Origin: Merluccius polli
Lineage: Eukaryota > Chordata > Actinopteri > Gadiformes > Merlucciidae
Length of the DNA stretch: 64,000 nucleotides
Assembly (NCBI GenBank): GCA_030340625.1
Contig: JAOPHQ010003127.1
Span: 766,501 to 830,500, forward strand
Reading direction: 5' to 3'
This document shows positions 1 through 10,999 of this stretch, in pieces (positions within the stretch are counted from its first letter, which is position 1; every line of letters starts with the position of its first letter). The notes under the pieces were generated by a model. The model made no database searches and was not told the DNA's origin. It saw only the letters and a list, made by a program, of their open reading frames with translations. A program made the translations under genes and the position numbers.

Positions 1-297
1 CACATATTTTCTTTACATCACCACACAATACTGCTTTTCTCTCTCTCTCTCTTCTAATTATTTTACGTTGTTCTTCACATTACTGTAAATTAAATTTATG
101 TTGTATGTTTATCTTTAGGAGGACAACTTGACAAGCCCTTAGGGGTTTTTTGGTTTTCTCCTGCTGATTTGCTTTATCTACTGTCTACTTTCTTTGTATG
201 TTTTTTTGTTGTTGTTGTTCAACTTTTTTAATATTGTTGTTTTATATATCTTTCATGTGCTAATAAAAAAATTAAAAAAAATTATTTATTTTTTTAA

Positions 298-2515
298 ATG
301 GCAAGCATGGGAGCTGGAACTGCAGAATCTCCCTGACAGTCACTTCCCTCGCTGTTATCTACCCACCTCCATCAACTCAGCCACATCAGAATCCCACATG
401 CATGTGTTCTGCGACGCTTCAGAGGGGTCTATGGTGCAGTTGCTTACCTTTGGTTTAAGGATAAAGTTAACATCCATGTTAGCTTCATCATAGCCAGGTC
501 TCGTATAGCCCCTAAACGCCAGCTTTCTATCCCACGTCTTGAACTGTGTGCAGCTCTAGCAGGTGCTCAGCTGGCTCATCTTCTCAGTTCTGAGCTCACT
601 ATTCCCCAACAGTCTGTGACATTCTGGACTGATTCGACAACAGTCTTGTCGTGGTTGACCTCTGACTCCTGCTGTTACAAGGTATTTGTTGGAACCAGAA
701 TAGCCGAGATTCAGACCCTGATTGACATGAGGAACTGGAGGTACGTTGACTCAAAGAATAACCCAGCTGATGATATAACACGGGGCAAAACTCTCCTTGA
801 GATCTCTCAGCAAAACAGATGGAGTCAGGGCCCACCTCCTCTTAAATGCCAACTGCTGGCCGATCAGTCCACTTGTACCAGCTGAACCAGAACCAGTTGA
901 GGAAATCAGGAAGTCGATGTTCTGTGGAACAGAACAGTGACTTCCCTTGTCTCCTGAATATGACCCTGAACTTGGCCTGATCCGAGTGGGAGGCCGACTT
1001 CGAAGAGCAGAGACCCTCGACCATGACACCATTCATCCAATTGTATTGGATCCAGGACATTATGTAACCAGACTCATTATCAAGCATTATGATGATAAAC
1101 TACTCCACCCAGGCCCTGAGCGCGTCCTGGGAGAAATAAGACGGAGGTACTGGATTCTGCGTGGTCGTCAAGCCATTCGCCAGCATCAACGACAATGTCA
1201 GGACTGTCAGAAGTGGAAAAGTAGAAAGCCCCCATTCTGGTCCACAGGCATGGACTGTTTTGGGCCTTTCAAAGTGAGAATTGGTCGCTGCACAGAGAAA
1301 AGGTGGGGCATACTCTTTAAATGCTGAACAACACGCTGTGTACATCTTGAGCTGCTTGACCGTATGGATGCAGATACATTTTTGATGGTGTGGGGTTTGT
1401 GCTCCGAGGAAGAAGGCCGCCGACAACAGGATCGCTTTAACTCACTTTATTTGTTTAGGTTTAGTATTTAATCTATGAAACAGAAGGAGAGGTAATGCAT
1501 TAATCACGCGTGGGGAGCCCGCTACGCTTTGCATCCGTTCGAATGGTCCGCCTGCCAGCTTCTGACCCTAGCCGGAGGTTTCCCCCGGAAGGTCTCTGCG
1601 CAGGAGGCGTGGCCTCCATGACGCACAATGGCTAGCGTTGAGCGCCGCCCCCAGTGTATTTATGTGTGCCGCCATCATGTGGTCAGGTCGGGTAAATACA
1701 TTTATTTCTACTTCTTTGTGGCTATGTGTAGCTGCATATGATACATCGTTATTAGTTATTCGCAACAATGGCCTTCAGAAGATTTGTCTCACACAGAGGG
1801 AAACCCTTTGAACTTCTCTCTGATTGTGGAACAAATTTCAGAGCAGGAGAGGCAGAGCTAAAAAATGCTTTCCAGGCTATGGCATCGGACCTGAAGCAGA
1901 AATTAGCCCATACACAGGTGAGATTTCAATTCAATCCTCCATCATTCTGCCCAACATTTTGGTGGAAGCTGGAAACGTGAAATAAAATCAGTTAAAATGG
2001 CCCTTTATGTTGCATTGGGAAACCAAACAACAACAGACAGTCTTGCACACCGTACTGGTTGAAGTTGAAGGCATCCTTAATTCAAAGCCCATGGATATGT
2101 CTCTTCTGACCTTGCCGACCCAGATCCAGTAACCCCAAATATGTTGCTGATGGGGCGGCTTGACTCTTCACTTCCTCAGGCCATCTACTGCTCAAGTGAA
2201 CTCCATGGCAGAAGGACATTGCGTCACAGTCAGATCTTGGCAGACCATTTCTGGACAGCATTCATTTGCAATTATCTCCCAACCCTTCAAGCCAGGCAAA
2301 ATGGAAATCTGACAAGGAAAACTTGGATTCAGGTCAGGTTGTAATGATTGTTGACTCCCAGTATCCTCAAGCATCATGGCCTATTGGAATGATAACCGAA
2401 GTATACCCCGGGAAGGATGGAAAGGTTCGTAGTGCTAAGGTCAGTATTCAGGGACGAGAATACGTACGACCTGTTGCCAGATTAATCCCACTTCCTGAGA
2501 TCACAGATTAACGTA
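298..2515 (+). pseudogene. BEL/Pao retrotransposon pol remnant (RNase H, integrase, C-terminal domain)
   Basis: This is a decayed, 5'-truncated pol of a BEL/Pao LTR retrotransposon. Readable order: an end-of-RT block around 300-420 (CDASEG), an RNase H-like block at about 500-800 (PRLELCAALAGAQLAHLL, then FWTDSTTVLSWL), the integrase zinc-binding and core start at 947-1327 (LHPGPERVLGEIRRRYW; CQDCQKWK), the core resuming at 1768-1980 (RGKPFELLSDCGTNFR), and the BEL C-terminal domain at 2266-2511 (VVMIVDSQYPQASWPIGMI). The blocks lie in several frames with internal stops, so no functional protein is possible. The integrase is split by a solo LTR at 1391-1767. A G-rich tract followed by TGTTAC at about 2541-2554 could be the polypurine tract and the start of a 3' LTR, but no partner LTR or TSD was found. 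Family assignment is confident from motif order; exact ends are not. Confidence 0.85.
1391..1767 (+). mobile_element. 377-bp solo LTR inserted in the BEL/Pao integrase
   Basis: The segment starts TGTGGGG and ends GCAACA, i.e. TG...CA LTR ends. It is flanked by a 4-bp direct repeat ATGG at 1387-1390 and 1768-1771. Removing it plus one ATGG rejoins the BEL integrase reading (DADTFLM continuing into AFRRFVSHRGK). This is what a full insertion followed by LTR-LTR recombination leaves. No coding sequence is inside. The superfamily is not determined; a 4-bp TSD fits several LTR groups. LTR strand is undetermined and given as + by default. Confidence 0.75.
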
Positions 2516-2699
2516 AATAAACGTATTTGCTGCACAAATCTGGGGGCGGCTGTTACAAACTGCAATCTCAGTCCTCCTGTCTGGAGGAGGACCAAACCAG
2601 GTGGGAGGGAGATGTGGACGCCTCCCACTGATACAAAATAAACATTTATTTTAACGCTGACACACATTGTTTACAGAACAAACTGTGTTAAAGCCTGAG

Positions 2700-3330
2700 A
2701 ATTCCATTGTGTAGCCTTAATTAACATAAATGATCATGTAACAGCCAGTACAGGCTAGAGAGTCCGTGTTCAACTTCCCATCCAGTGGATTTACATCCAG
2801 CTCTGAACGCATTGTGCATTTGGCTCTGAGTTTCCGCACATTTGTGCTGTGCCCATCTCTCAGTTATTTCTACTATCAGTGAGATAGTTCATAGAGCTGT
2901 AGCCGTACCAGGCTGCACTGCTTTGGATTACACACTTTGGTCCAGGTTCATGGACTGATCTGGGCCTGATAAGTTATTTATCCCACCTAACACTTCACAG
3001 CATACCCTCACCCACATCTTGCCATTTCCTTTGATCTTGCAATGACCAAAAGGACCCCAAAGCTGTTAATTAAACAGCAAGACACATTCAAGTTTTACCA
3101 CCTGATGAGTCTAACTATACACCATATGGGACAGTGTAATCTTCCAGACCCCTCTTCCATGCATTCCTGAGATGCACACTCTCCCACATACAGGTATACA
3201 TACAAATACAAAGTCCTCCTCACAAAGATGATCAACAACAACTTCACATTTAACACAGCATCCCCACAACAGACGAGATCCCAGTGCATTCCAGAGCCTA
3301 TAGGGACTTGCCTGTGACAAAAGAGATCAT
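2700..3330. other. No recognisable feature
   Basis: I see no convincing coding sequence, repeat structure or element terminus between the BEL remnant and the next gypsy remnant. The open frames here are short and do not resemble any family I know. It may be decayed LTR or untranslated sequence of the neighbouring elements. Confidence 0.4.
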
Positions 3331-5332
3331 CGGAGATCAGGAGCACTTGGGGAGTACTTGTCGCCCTGGCTAACAAGTGGGATGGTTTGGCAAGATTCTG
3401 CGTTCATTTTAATAATACAAAGACCCCACAAGATGCCTACCCTATGCCTAACATCCATGAGAACTTGGAGTCACTGCATGGAGCCAAATGCTTCAGTTCT
3501 CTGGATCTAAGGTCAGGGTATTGGCAGGTTGAAATGGATGACGGCAGTAAAAACAAGCAGCCTTTGGACCTTCCAAAGGCTGATGGAAAGGGTTCTTGGG
3601 AACCTGCTTTGTCTATATTGATGACATCATTGTCTACTACCCAAGTCATGAAGAACATCAGGTGGACTTCGATGCTGTCTTCAGCAGGCTCAACAAGGCC
3701 AACCTAACCCTGAACCTGAAGAAGTGCAGCTGAGGTTTCTGGGGCATGTCTGCTAATGGAGTGGAGATTGATCGAGACAAAACGGCTGCAGTCAGTGACT
3801 ATCCCACACCAACCAACATATCATCACTGAAGAGGTTCCTGGGTCTCGTGGGGTGGTATAACAAATTCATTCCTGGCTTTGCAGACCTAGTAGCACCCCT
3901 GTAACAACTGCAATGCAAAAGAGTGGAGATAGACTGATGAGTGCCAGCAGAGTGTGGACAAGCTCAAGGGTGCCTTGGAGCTCAGTTGGACGGGCAGTAT
4001 TGACCCAGACATCACCTGAAGGAGAGAAGGTCATTGCCTATGCCTTCCAGAGGGGCAGAACTAAATTATTCCACCTCCCAGAAAGAGTGTCTGTCAAGAG
4101 GCGGCGTCACTTTCTGAAAGGAACAGCTTTTGATGTTTACACTGACCACTCTGCACTCTCCTGGGCATTTAACTGTCCAGAAGCACATTCATGGGGAAGG
4201 GCTGCATGAATATTGTCCCGGATGCACTGTCCAGAATTGAAGAAACTACAGGAGGTCTGGTTGCTGCAGGCTATGTACATCACGTGACCCCGTCCGCTGC
4301 AACTGATCTTCCAGCTTCCCTCGCGGAGATAGCCAAAGCTCAGAGCCTTGACAAATATGTGAAGGAAGTTAAGGACAAGATGGTGTTGGATGAAAGAGGT
4401 CCCGAATGGATTGGATGGGAGGTGCAGCAGGATGTGCTTCATCGGACAGTTCCCATAAAAGGAGAAGGACCTAGATCAGCTCATCGTTCCAAAGTCTCTG
4501 GTCAGCATGTTCCTACAATATTTCCATCACAACCCCCTTTCAGCCCACTTGGGTTGATTGACTCTCCTCAAGATCCTGGAAGTAGCTTGGTGGTCATCAG
4601 TGAGGAGATATGTGTGGCAGCAGCTCTAGACATGCACCATATGCCAACAGTACAAACCAGAGAATACCAAGCTAACTGGTCTACTCCAATCCACTGTCGT
4701 GGAAGAGCCTAGTCTCATGTTGGGTTTGGACATCATGGGTCCTCTCCCAAGAAGCAAAAGAGACATGTCTGTCTGCTGATCATAGTGGATTACTTCACCA
4801 AGTGGGTGGAATTGTACCCATTGAAGGACAGCAAGGCTCATCATCTTTGCAATATTCTGAAGGATGAAGTCTTGGGGAGTACATCTTCTCCGACTTTCTC
4901 AAAAGCACACAACCAGCTACCATCCCCAAACCAACCCCATTATGATTGTTTCCTCGGAGACAATCACCGAGATTGGGACAAGTTGCTGCCAGAATTCTGC
5001 TTCGCCATCAACAACGGCAAGCAAGAGTCCATAGGCCATTCCCATGCCAAGCTGATGGTGAGGAGACTGCTGAAAGGATCCCTGGAAAGGCAAATTCAGG
5101 CGTCCACTCCATTCCAACCTCAATATTCACTTTAAGACCGACAGAACAAGATCACCAGAGGGGTGCAGAGAAGGGTGGTGTCGCCCAAAACAGACAAGCC
5201 AGTTATTACAATGCCCATTTGAGATGTGCACAGTTTCCGGTGGGGGACCTGGTCTGGGTTAAGGCTTACCACAAATGTAAAGCCTCTGACAACTTTTCAT
5301 CCAACACTGCAAAATGTAGCACATCTAAATAA
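3330..5332 (+). pseudogene. Ty3/gypsy retrotransposon pol remnant (RT, RNase H, integrase)
   Basis: A decayed gypsy pol on the plus strand. RT fingers/palm are readable at about 3360-3540 (DAYPMPNIHENLE, then FSSLDLRSGYWQVEMDD). Past 3550 the palm is garbled by small deletions, with an out-of-frame YIDDIIVY-like trace near 3610. The thumb/connection is near 3720-3900, RNase H at 3913-4190 (DVYTDHSALSWAFN), the tether near 4200 (NIVPDALSRIEE), integrase zinc region at 4320-4690 and integrase core from about 4715 (VDYFTKWVELYPLKDSKAHH). Numerous frame changes and stops separate these pieces, and no LTRs flank it. It is a different gypsy lineage from the sushi element downstream, judging by the RT/RNase H wording. 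It is an old insertion, clearly non-functional. Confidence 0.8.
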
Positions 5333-5334
5333 AA

Positions 5335-5773
5335 TGGTTTAATATTAATATTAATATTCATTGCAAGGTAAACTTCATGATATTGATAGATGTTGCACAT
5401 TGTTTATTGTTTTCACATGGTATAGGTAACCTGAAGAAGTCATATGACTATGTCAGTCATGTGACACGCCACATGAGTGTAGTGGTTGGGGTGGAGCTAA
5501 CAGGAAACAAGAAGTGGAGGGAAATTCAAGTAGCAGGGCGGAGGAGAGAGGGGAGAAAAAAAGGGTTTGGAACAGTGATTGCCAGCACCTTCACTTCAAA
5601 GTGATTAACTTAAATGTATCAACTTTGTGTCTGTTGTTGAGAATTATTAGTCATCCCTAGAATTCAATGTCTAGCAAGAATTATAGTCTCAAACTCAGGC
5701 CCAACTCCTCCCCTGACCCGGTGAGATCAATCCATTTGGATTATTTAATATATATATATATATATATATATAT
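5335..5773. other. Intergenic stretch ending in an AT microsatellite
   Basis: No gene is seen. AT-rich sequence with short AATATT repeats near 5341-5360 ends in an alternating (TA)n tract at about 5748-5773. That tract is the target for the hAT-type MITE beginning at 5774. Confidence 0.5.
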
Positions 5774-5779
5774 TAGTGG

Positions 5780-6580
5780 TGTTACACCACGTCCTGCTAC
5801 ACGGTCCAATACCTCCATCTAGTGGACGCTTGTCGTCTCTACCAGTCATTTCCCCACACACACCTGTTCCTAATTAATAATCACTGTTTCCCTATTTAAG
5901 CCGGGGATTGTCAAGCAGCCGGCGCCAGTTCGTTGTTTCCCTAACCTACTAGTAATTCCCAGCCTGACTACGCCTGTTCCAGCCCTTGTTGCCGATCCCT
6001 GCCTGCCTGACGACCCGCTTGTTCCAGCCCTTGTTGCCGACCCCTGCCTGCCTGACGACCCACCTGTCCAGCCCTTGTTGCCGACCCCTGCCTGCCTGAC
6101 GACCCACCTGTTCCAGCCCTTGTTGCCAACCCCTGCCTGCCTGACGACCCACCTGTTCCAGCCCTTGTTGCCGACCCCTGCCTGCCTGACGACCCACCTG
6201 TCCAGCCCCTGTTGCCGACCCCTGCCTGCCTGACGACCCGCCTGTTCCAGCCCCTGTTGCCGACCCCTGCCTGTCCGACTACCAGCCCGTTGCCGACCCC
6301 TGCCTGTCCGACTACCAGCCCGTTGCCGACCCCTGCCTGTCCGACTACCAGCCCGTTGCCGAGCCCCCCCGCCTGTCCGATTACCCCCCTTGTTACCGAC
6401 CCCCCGCCTGCCTGACTACCCGTCCCCTGCCTAGCCCTTGTCCACCTGATTGCCTGCCCCGTACCAGACCCTCGCTAGCCTGACTCCCCGAACGATCACC
6501 CAATAAATTCCTTTGCCTTTTATCCTGTCTCTGCCTCCCTGTGTCCAGCATTTGGGTCCCAGTTTTCTTGTACCATAACA
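5780..6580 (+). repeat. 5' LTR of the sushi element, with internal minisatellite
   Basis: Starts TGTTACACC and ends CATAACA. A TATA-like box TATTTAAG lies at 5893-5900, so transcription should start about 25-31 nt downstream, near 5924. A polyadenylation signal AATAAA is at 6502-6507. Between them are two tandem arrays: six copies of a ~44-45-bp unit (CCTGCCTGCCTGACGACCC core) and three copies of a 33-bp unit (CCTGCCTGTCCGACTACC core). Both lie downstream of the predicted start and would be transcribed. Confidence 0.9.
5893..5900 (+). promoter_or_regulatory. LTR TATA box and predicted start near 5924
   Basis: TATTTAAG occurs 31 nt upstream of GCCAGTTCGT (5924-5933). The start position is inferred from this spacing. 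It is supported independently because the sequence at 5924-5933 is the exact complement of the primer site at 6583-6592, as expected if the transcript's own 5' end acts as primer. The same box recurs in the 3' LTR and in the solo LTR at 18461. Confidence 0.65.
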
Positions 6581-6582
6581 GT

Positions 6583-6592
6583 ACGAACTGGC
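6583..6592 (+). promoter_or_regulatory. Self-priming-type primer binding site
   Basis: Two bases after the 5' LTR, ACGAACTGGC is the perfect 10-nt reverse complement of GCCAGTTCGT at 5924-5933, the predicted 5' end of the element's RNA. Tf1/sushi-group elements are known to use such self-complementarity instead of a tRNA primer. The pairing is seen directly; its use as primer is inferred from the family. Confidence 0.75.
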
Positions 6593-6596
6593 CAAC

Positions 6597-7550
6597 ATGG
6601 ACCCAGCTGACGCAGAGGGGTTCAGGGCAATGATCTCCCGCCAAGGGACTCTCTTGGGCCAACACGATCAGGCCTTGCAGGAGATCGCCACCGCCCTCCG
6701 GGAGCTGACTCTAGCCGTCGGCGCTCAGCTCCCCGTCCCCCCAGAACCACCAGCCCCCACCCCGAGTCCGTCGGTGTCTCCCCGGGAACCATTCATCCCA
6801 GCCCCCCAACGTTATGGAGGGGATCTAGGATCCTGCCGGTCATTTCTTACCCAGTGTTCCCTTGTCTTTGAAATGCAGCCCCAGACTTACCCCACCGAGA
6901 GATCAAAGATAGCTTACCTGATCGGTTCGCTGAGTGGCGAGGCTCTCGCATGGGCCGCGGTGGTGTGGGAACGTGGGTCTTCGGTCTGTTATAACTACGG
7001 CGCCTTCACAGATGATATGAGGAAGGTCTTTGATCATCCTGTCCGGGGCAGGGAGGCCTCCCAACGTCTCCTGCAGCTTCGCCAGGGATCACGCAGCGTA
7101 GCCTCTTTTGCAGTGGAGTTCCGGACCCTCGCTGCTGAGAGCGGCTGGAACGAGGAGGCGCTGCAGGGGGTATTCCAAAACTCGCTCAGTAGCGAGTTAA
7201 AGGACCGCTTAACCTCCTGGGAGGAACCCGCGGACTTAGACCATCTCATTTCTCTCGCGATTCACATGGACAATCGTTTGCGAGAGCGGCGCAGAGAGAG
7301 AGGCACCCGCTCGTTCGCCACGCCCCCTTTTGAGTCACCGGCTGCAACGCAGTCCTCCCTCCCGGTCACCGTTCCTCCCCGCTATGGGCGGCCCCCTTCC
7401 CCCGAGCCGATGCAGATCGGACGCACACACCTTACTCCCGAGGAGAGGGAGCGGCGTATTCGATCGGGAGCTTGTTTGTATTGCGGCACTTCCGGTCATT
7501 TTCGATCCGGATGCCCCGCCCTCTCGGGAAAAGAACAAGCTCGTCAGTAA
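6597..7550 (+). CDS. Gag of the sushi element
   Basis: An intact 317-codon gag beginning four bases after the self-priming site. The N-terminal third is proline-rich, the middle holds the conserved retrotransposon gag region (SKIAYLIGSLSGEALAWA near residues 99-116; FAVEFRTLAAESGWNEEAL near 169-187), and the C-terminus ends in one CCHC zinc knuckle (CLYCGTSGHFRSGC, about residues 293-306) for RNA binding. It assembles cytoplasmic particles that package element RNA. Its last 79 nt overlap pol in the -1 frame, with a slippery heptamer at 7526-7532. No damage is seen in this gene, unlike pol. Confidence 0.93.
   Translation: MDPADAEGFRAMISRQGTLLGQHDQALQEIATALRELTLAVGAQLPVPPEPPAPTPSPSVSPREPFIPAPQRYGGDLGSCRSFLTQCSLVFEMQPQTYPTERSKIAYLIGSLSGEALAWAAVVWERGSSVCYNYGAFTDDMRKVFDHPVRGREASQRLLQLRQGSRSVASFAVEFRTLAAESGWNEEALQGVFQNSLSSELKDRLTSWEEPADLDHLISLAIHMDNRLRERRRERGTRSFATPPFESPAATQSSLPVTVPPRYGRPPSPEPMQIGRTHLTPEERERRIRSGACLYCGTSGHFRSGCPALSGKEQARQ
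7526..7532 (+). promoter_or_regulatory. -1 ribosomal frameshift heptamer joining Gag and Pol
   Basis: GGGAAAA is positioned as G GGA AAA relative to the gag codons, the canonical X XXY YYZ form. It lies 15 nt before the gag stop and shifts exactly into the pol frame (gag frame 0, pol frame -1). A downstream GC-rich stretch could form a stimulatory structure, but I did not establish one. Confidence 0.75.
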
Positions 7551-9358
7551 CTCGAGGGGTACTGGCGAGCCGCTCTCATAATCCCTCAGTCTCCCGCCCC
7601 CTCCTAGAGGCCACTCTTATGTGGCAAGATCAAAGCCTCCCGCTCTCCATTCTCCTGGACTCCGGAGCGGATGAGAGCTTCATCGATCAGGAGTTGGTTA
7701 AGCGACTGAGCATAGACACCCTTCCTCTCGATCTTTCGATCGAGACCCAGGCGCTAGATGGGAGGTCCCTCACACGGGTGGAACGCCGCACCGTTCCGCT
7801 CAACCTGCTAGTTTCTGGGAATCATCAGGAGACCATATCCCTCCTGGTGATTGCCAGCCCCTTCTCCCCGGTTGTTCTGGGCTACCCCTGGTTGCGGACT
7901 CACAATCCTCAGATCGATTGGGGAACCGGGCGCATCCTGTCATGGAGTACCCATTGCCTGTCCCAGTGCTTGCGGTCCGCCCCGGCTCCTCGGGCGACAC
8001 AGTTCGAGTCCGTACCCGAACCTCCTAATCTGTCCTCCGTCCCGGAAGAGTATCACGACCTCGGAGCAGTGTTCTGTAAGTCCCATGCCTTGACCTTGCC
8101 CCCCCACCGCCCTTATGACTGCGCCATAGACCTCCTCCCCGGAGCCCCCCTTCCTAGCAGCCGTCTGTTCAACCTCTCCCGCCCAGAACGCGAGTCGATG
8201 GAGGAGTACATCGGAGAATCCATCGCCGCTGGAATCATCTGCCCTTCGTCGTCACCGGTTGGAGCGGGGTTCTTCTTTATTACCAAGAAGGATAAATCGC
8301 TTCGCCCCTGCATCGACTACCGTGGTCTGAACGATATCACGGTGAAAAATAAATATCCGTTACCCCTCATCAGTTCCGCCTTCGTCCCCCTTCATGGAGC
8401 CTCCGTATTCTCAAAATTAGATCTGCGCAATGCATATCACCTGGTCCGCATTCGGGAGGGGGACGAATGGAAGACGGCGTTTAATACGCCTTTGGGCCAC
8501 TACGAGTATCTGGTGATGCCATTCGGCCTCACCAACGCCCCCGCAGTGTTTCAATCCTTGGTTAACGATGTCCTCCGGGACCTGTTGAACCACACCGTTT
8601 TCGTCTATCTGGACGATATTCTCATTTTTTCAAGCTCCATGGAGGAGCACCGGGTCCATGTCCGGCAAGTTTTGCAGAGGCTGCTGGAGAACAGACTATA
8701 TGTTAAGGCGGAGAAGTGCGAGTTCCACGTCCCATCCATTGCCTTTTTGGGGTATATAATCAGCCAGGGACAGGTTGAAATGGATCCCTCGAAGGTCTCT
8801 GCGGTGGCCGAGTGGCCCTCTCCCTCCACCCGCAAGCGATTGCAGCAGTTCCTTGGTTTTGCCAACTTTTACCGACGTTTTATACGCGGTTACAGCCAGA
8901 TTGCGGCACCCCTCACGGCCTTGACGTCCACCAAGAGCTCCTTTGCTTGGACGCCGGAAGCAGAGTCCGCCTTTCGGGGCCTCAAACAGCGGTTTATATC
9001 TGCTCCCATCCTCACTCAACCGGATCCTTCACTCCAGTTCGTGGTGGAGGTCGACGCCTCGGACACCGGAGTGGGCGCGGTTCTCTCCCAGCGTTCCTCC
9101 TCCGACCACAAGCTCCATCCTTGCGCCTTCTTCTCTAGAAGGTTGTCCCCGCCGGAGCGCAATTATGATGTGGGCAACCGAGAGCTATTAGCGGTCAAGC
9201 TGGCCTTGGAGGAGTGGCGACACTGGTTGGAGGGCGCGGAGCTTCCTTTTATTGTTTGGACCGACCATCGCAACCTCGCTTACCTCCAATCGGCGAAGAG
9301 GCTAAATTCCCGTCAGGCCAGGTGGGCTTTATACTTTGGTAGGTTCAACTTTTCCCTC
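7526..9358 (+). pseudogene. Pol of the sushi element, first open segment (protease, RT, RNase H)
   Basis: This is the -1 frame continuation of gag; the open frame extends back to 7472. Domains in order: aspartic protease (LLDSGADESFIDQ, about 7652-7690), reverse transcriptase (CIDYRGLNDITVKNKYPLP; FSKLDLRNAYHL; YLVMPFGLTNAP; catalytic VYLDD at about 8603-8617), and RNase H (VEVDASDTGVGAVLSQ; NRELLAVKLALEEW; VWTDHRNLAYLQ). Catalytic motifs are all present. The conserved reading leaves this frame at about 9356, where a short deletion shifts it by one; the open frame then runs through non-homologous residues to 9565. This copy is therefore disrupted between RNase H and integrase. Confidence 0.92.
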
Positions 9359-9359
9359 C

Positions 9360-10665
9360 GGGCTCTCAGAATGTCAAGCCGGATGCTCTGTCCCGCCTGT
9401 ACTCTCCCGAGGACCCCGGCACGGACCCCGAGACCATTCTGCCACCCACTTGCCTCGTTGCCACTCTCACCTGGGAGGTGGAGTCGGCTGTCCGCCGGGC
9501 ACAGAGGCAACAGCCGGACCTCGGTCTCGGTCCCCCTAACCGTATGTTCGTCCCTGACGCAGTAAGGTCCCAGGTGTTAACTTGGGCGCACTCCTCCCGG
9601 CTTACCTGCCACCCAGGTATCTCCCGCACCTTGGATTTCATCCGTCGGCGTTTTTGGTGGTCCACCATGGACAAGGACGTCCGCTCCTTTATTTCGGCGT
9701 GTGCTACTTGCGCTCGGAACAAGACCTCGACCCGCCCCCAGTCCGGTTTACTACAGCCTCTACCCATACCTAGCCGCCCCTGGTCACACATCGCCCTTGA
9801 CTTTGTCACCGGTTTACCCACGTCAGAGGGTAACACCACCATTCTTACCGTGATTGACCGCTTCTCAAAGGCCGCCCACTTCATCGCCCTTCCCAAGCTT
9901 CCCTCCTCCAGGGAGACCGCCGACCTCTTGGTCAAACACGTATTCTGCCGGCATGGCATCCCCGCGGACGTGGTCTCAGACAGAGGTCCTCAGTTCACCT
10001 CACAAGTATGGCGGGCCTTCTGCAAAGCTCTTGGCGCCACTTCCAGCCTCTCTTCGGGGTTTCACCCCCAATCTAATGGTCAATCTGAAAGAGCAAACCA
10101 GGAGATGGAGGCGGCGCTTCGCTGTATCTCCCACGCCAGCCCCACCACTTGGAGCTCTCAGCTGCCCTGGGTGGAATACGCCCACAACACGCTGATAAAC
10201 GCATCCACTGGGTTATCCCCGTTTATGGCCTCTTTGGGTTACCAACCTCCCCTGTTTCCCGATCTAGAGGAAGAGATTGCCGTCCCTTCCGTCCAAAGCC
10301 ATCTGCGCAGATGCCGGCGTATCTGGAAAAGGACGCGCACGGCACTACTCCAGGCATCCTCTCGCTCCCAAATTCAGGCGAATAAGCGTCGTCGTCCTGC
10401 ACCCGAGTACGCCCCCGGGCAAGAGGTCTGGTTGCGGGCCAAGGATCTCCCCTTGAAGGGGATTCCCCCCAAACTCTCCCCACGCTTCATCGGCCCCTAC
10501 ACCATCTCCAAGGTGGTCAACCCCTCTGCGGTTCGCCTGAACCTCCCCCCTGCACTCCGCCGCATCCACCCCACTTTCCATGTCTCGCAGATTAAGCCAG
10601 TCTCTACCAGTCCGTTGTCCCCCCCCCATCCCACCTCCACCTCCGCCAAGGCTAATCGACAATAA
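9360..10665 (+). pseudogene. Pol of the sushi element, second segment (tether, integrase)
   Basis: Homology resumes in a new frame at about 9360 (VKPDALSRLYSPED) and runs open to 10665. It carries the integrase zinc-binding region (HPGISRTLDFIRRRFWW, then CATCARN), the catalytic core with the D-D-E triad (D in ALDFVTGLP near 9799, D in SDRGPQFTSQ near 9979, E in SERANQEMEA near 10087) and the C-terminal beta-rich region (PGQEVWLRAKDLPLKGIPPKL, seen in two blocks). The integrase itself looks undamaged; the breaks lie on either side of it. At the 3' end the reading slips within nine Cs (10619-10627). Confidence 0.9.
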
Positions 10666-10999
10666 TCCAGCTTGGACGGTCCGTCGACTCCTGGATGTGC
10701 GGCGTCGCGGCCGGGGACATCAGTACCTGGTTGATTGGGAGGGGTATGGTCCTGAGGAGAGATCCTGGGTTCCCCGCAAGCGGATTCTGGATCCCTCCCT
10801 TATTCGGGACTTTCACCGGGATCACCCGTCCCCCCCACCCGAAGTACCCGGCGACAGGGTTCCCGCCTCCAGGCCCCCTCCACCCATCCCGGTCACAGAC
10901 AACCACCCGTCCGTCGTTGAGCGTCCGCCGAGAGGCGTCCGTAGAGGGGGGGGTACTGTTACACCACGTCCTGCTACACGGTCCAATACCTCCATCTAG
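10628..10999 (+). pseudogene. Chromodomain of the sushi integrase (out of frame with integrase)
   Basis: Encodes a chromodomain-type module (WTVRRLLDVRRRGRGHQYL, VDWEGYGPEERSWVP, then ILDPSLIRDFHRDHP), which in chromoviruses is fused to the integrase C-terminus and is thought to guide integration to chromatin marks. It now lies one frame away from the integrase because of a length change in the C-run at 10619-10627. It ends just before the polypurine tract and 3' LTR. Confidence 0.88.

Noticed and set aside
5949..6415. Reverse and forward repetitive frames (GRQAGRGRQQGLEQV / PTPACLTTRLFQP)
   Set aside because: Translations of the LTR minisatellite; the same artefact recurs at 11145-11581.
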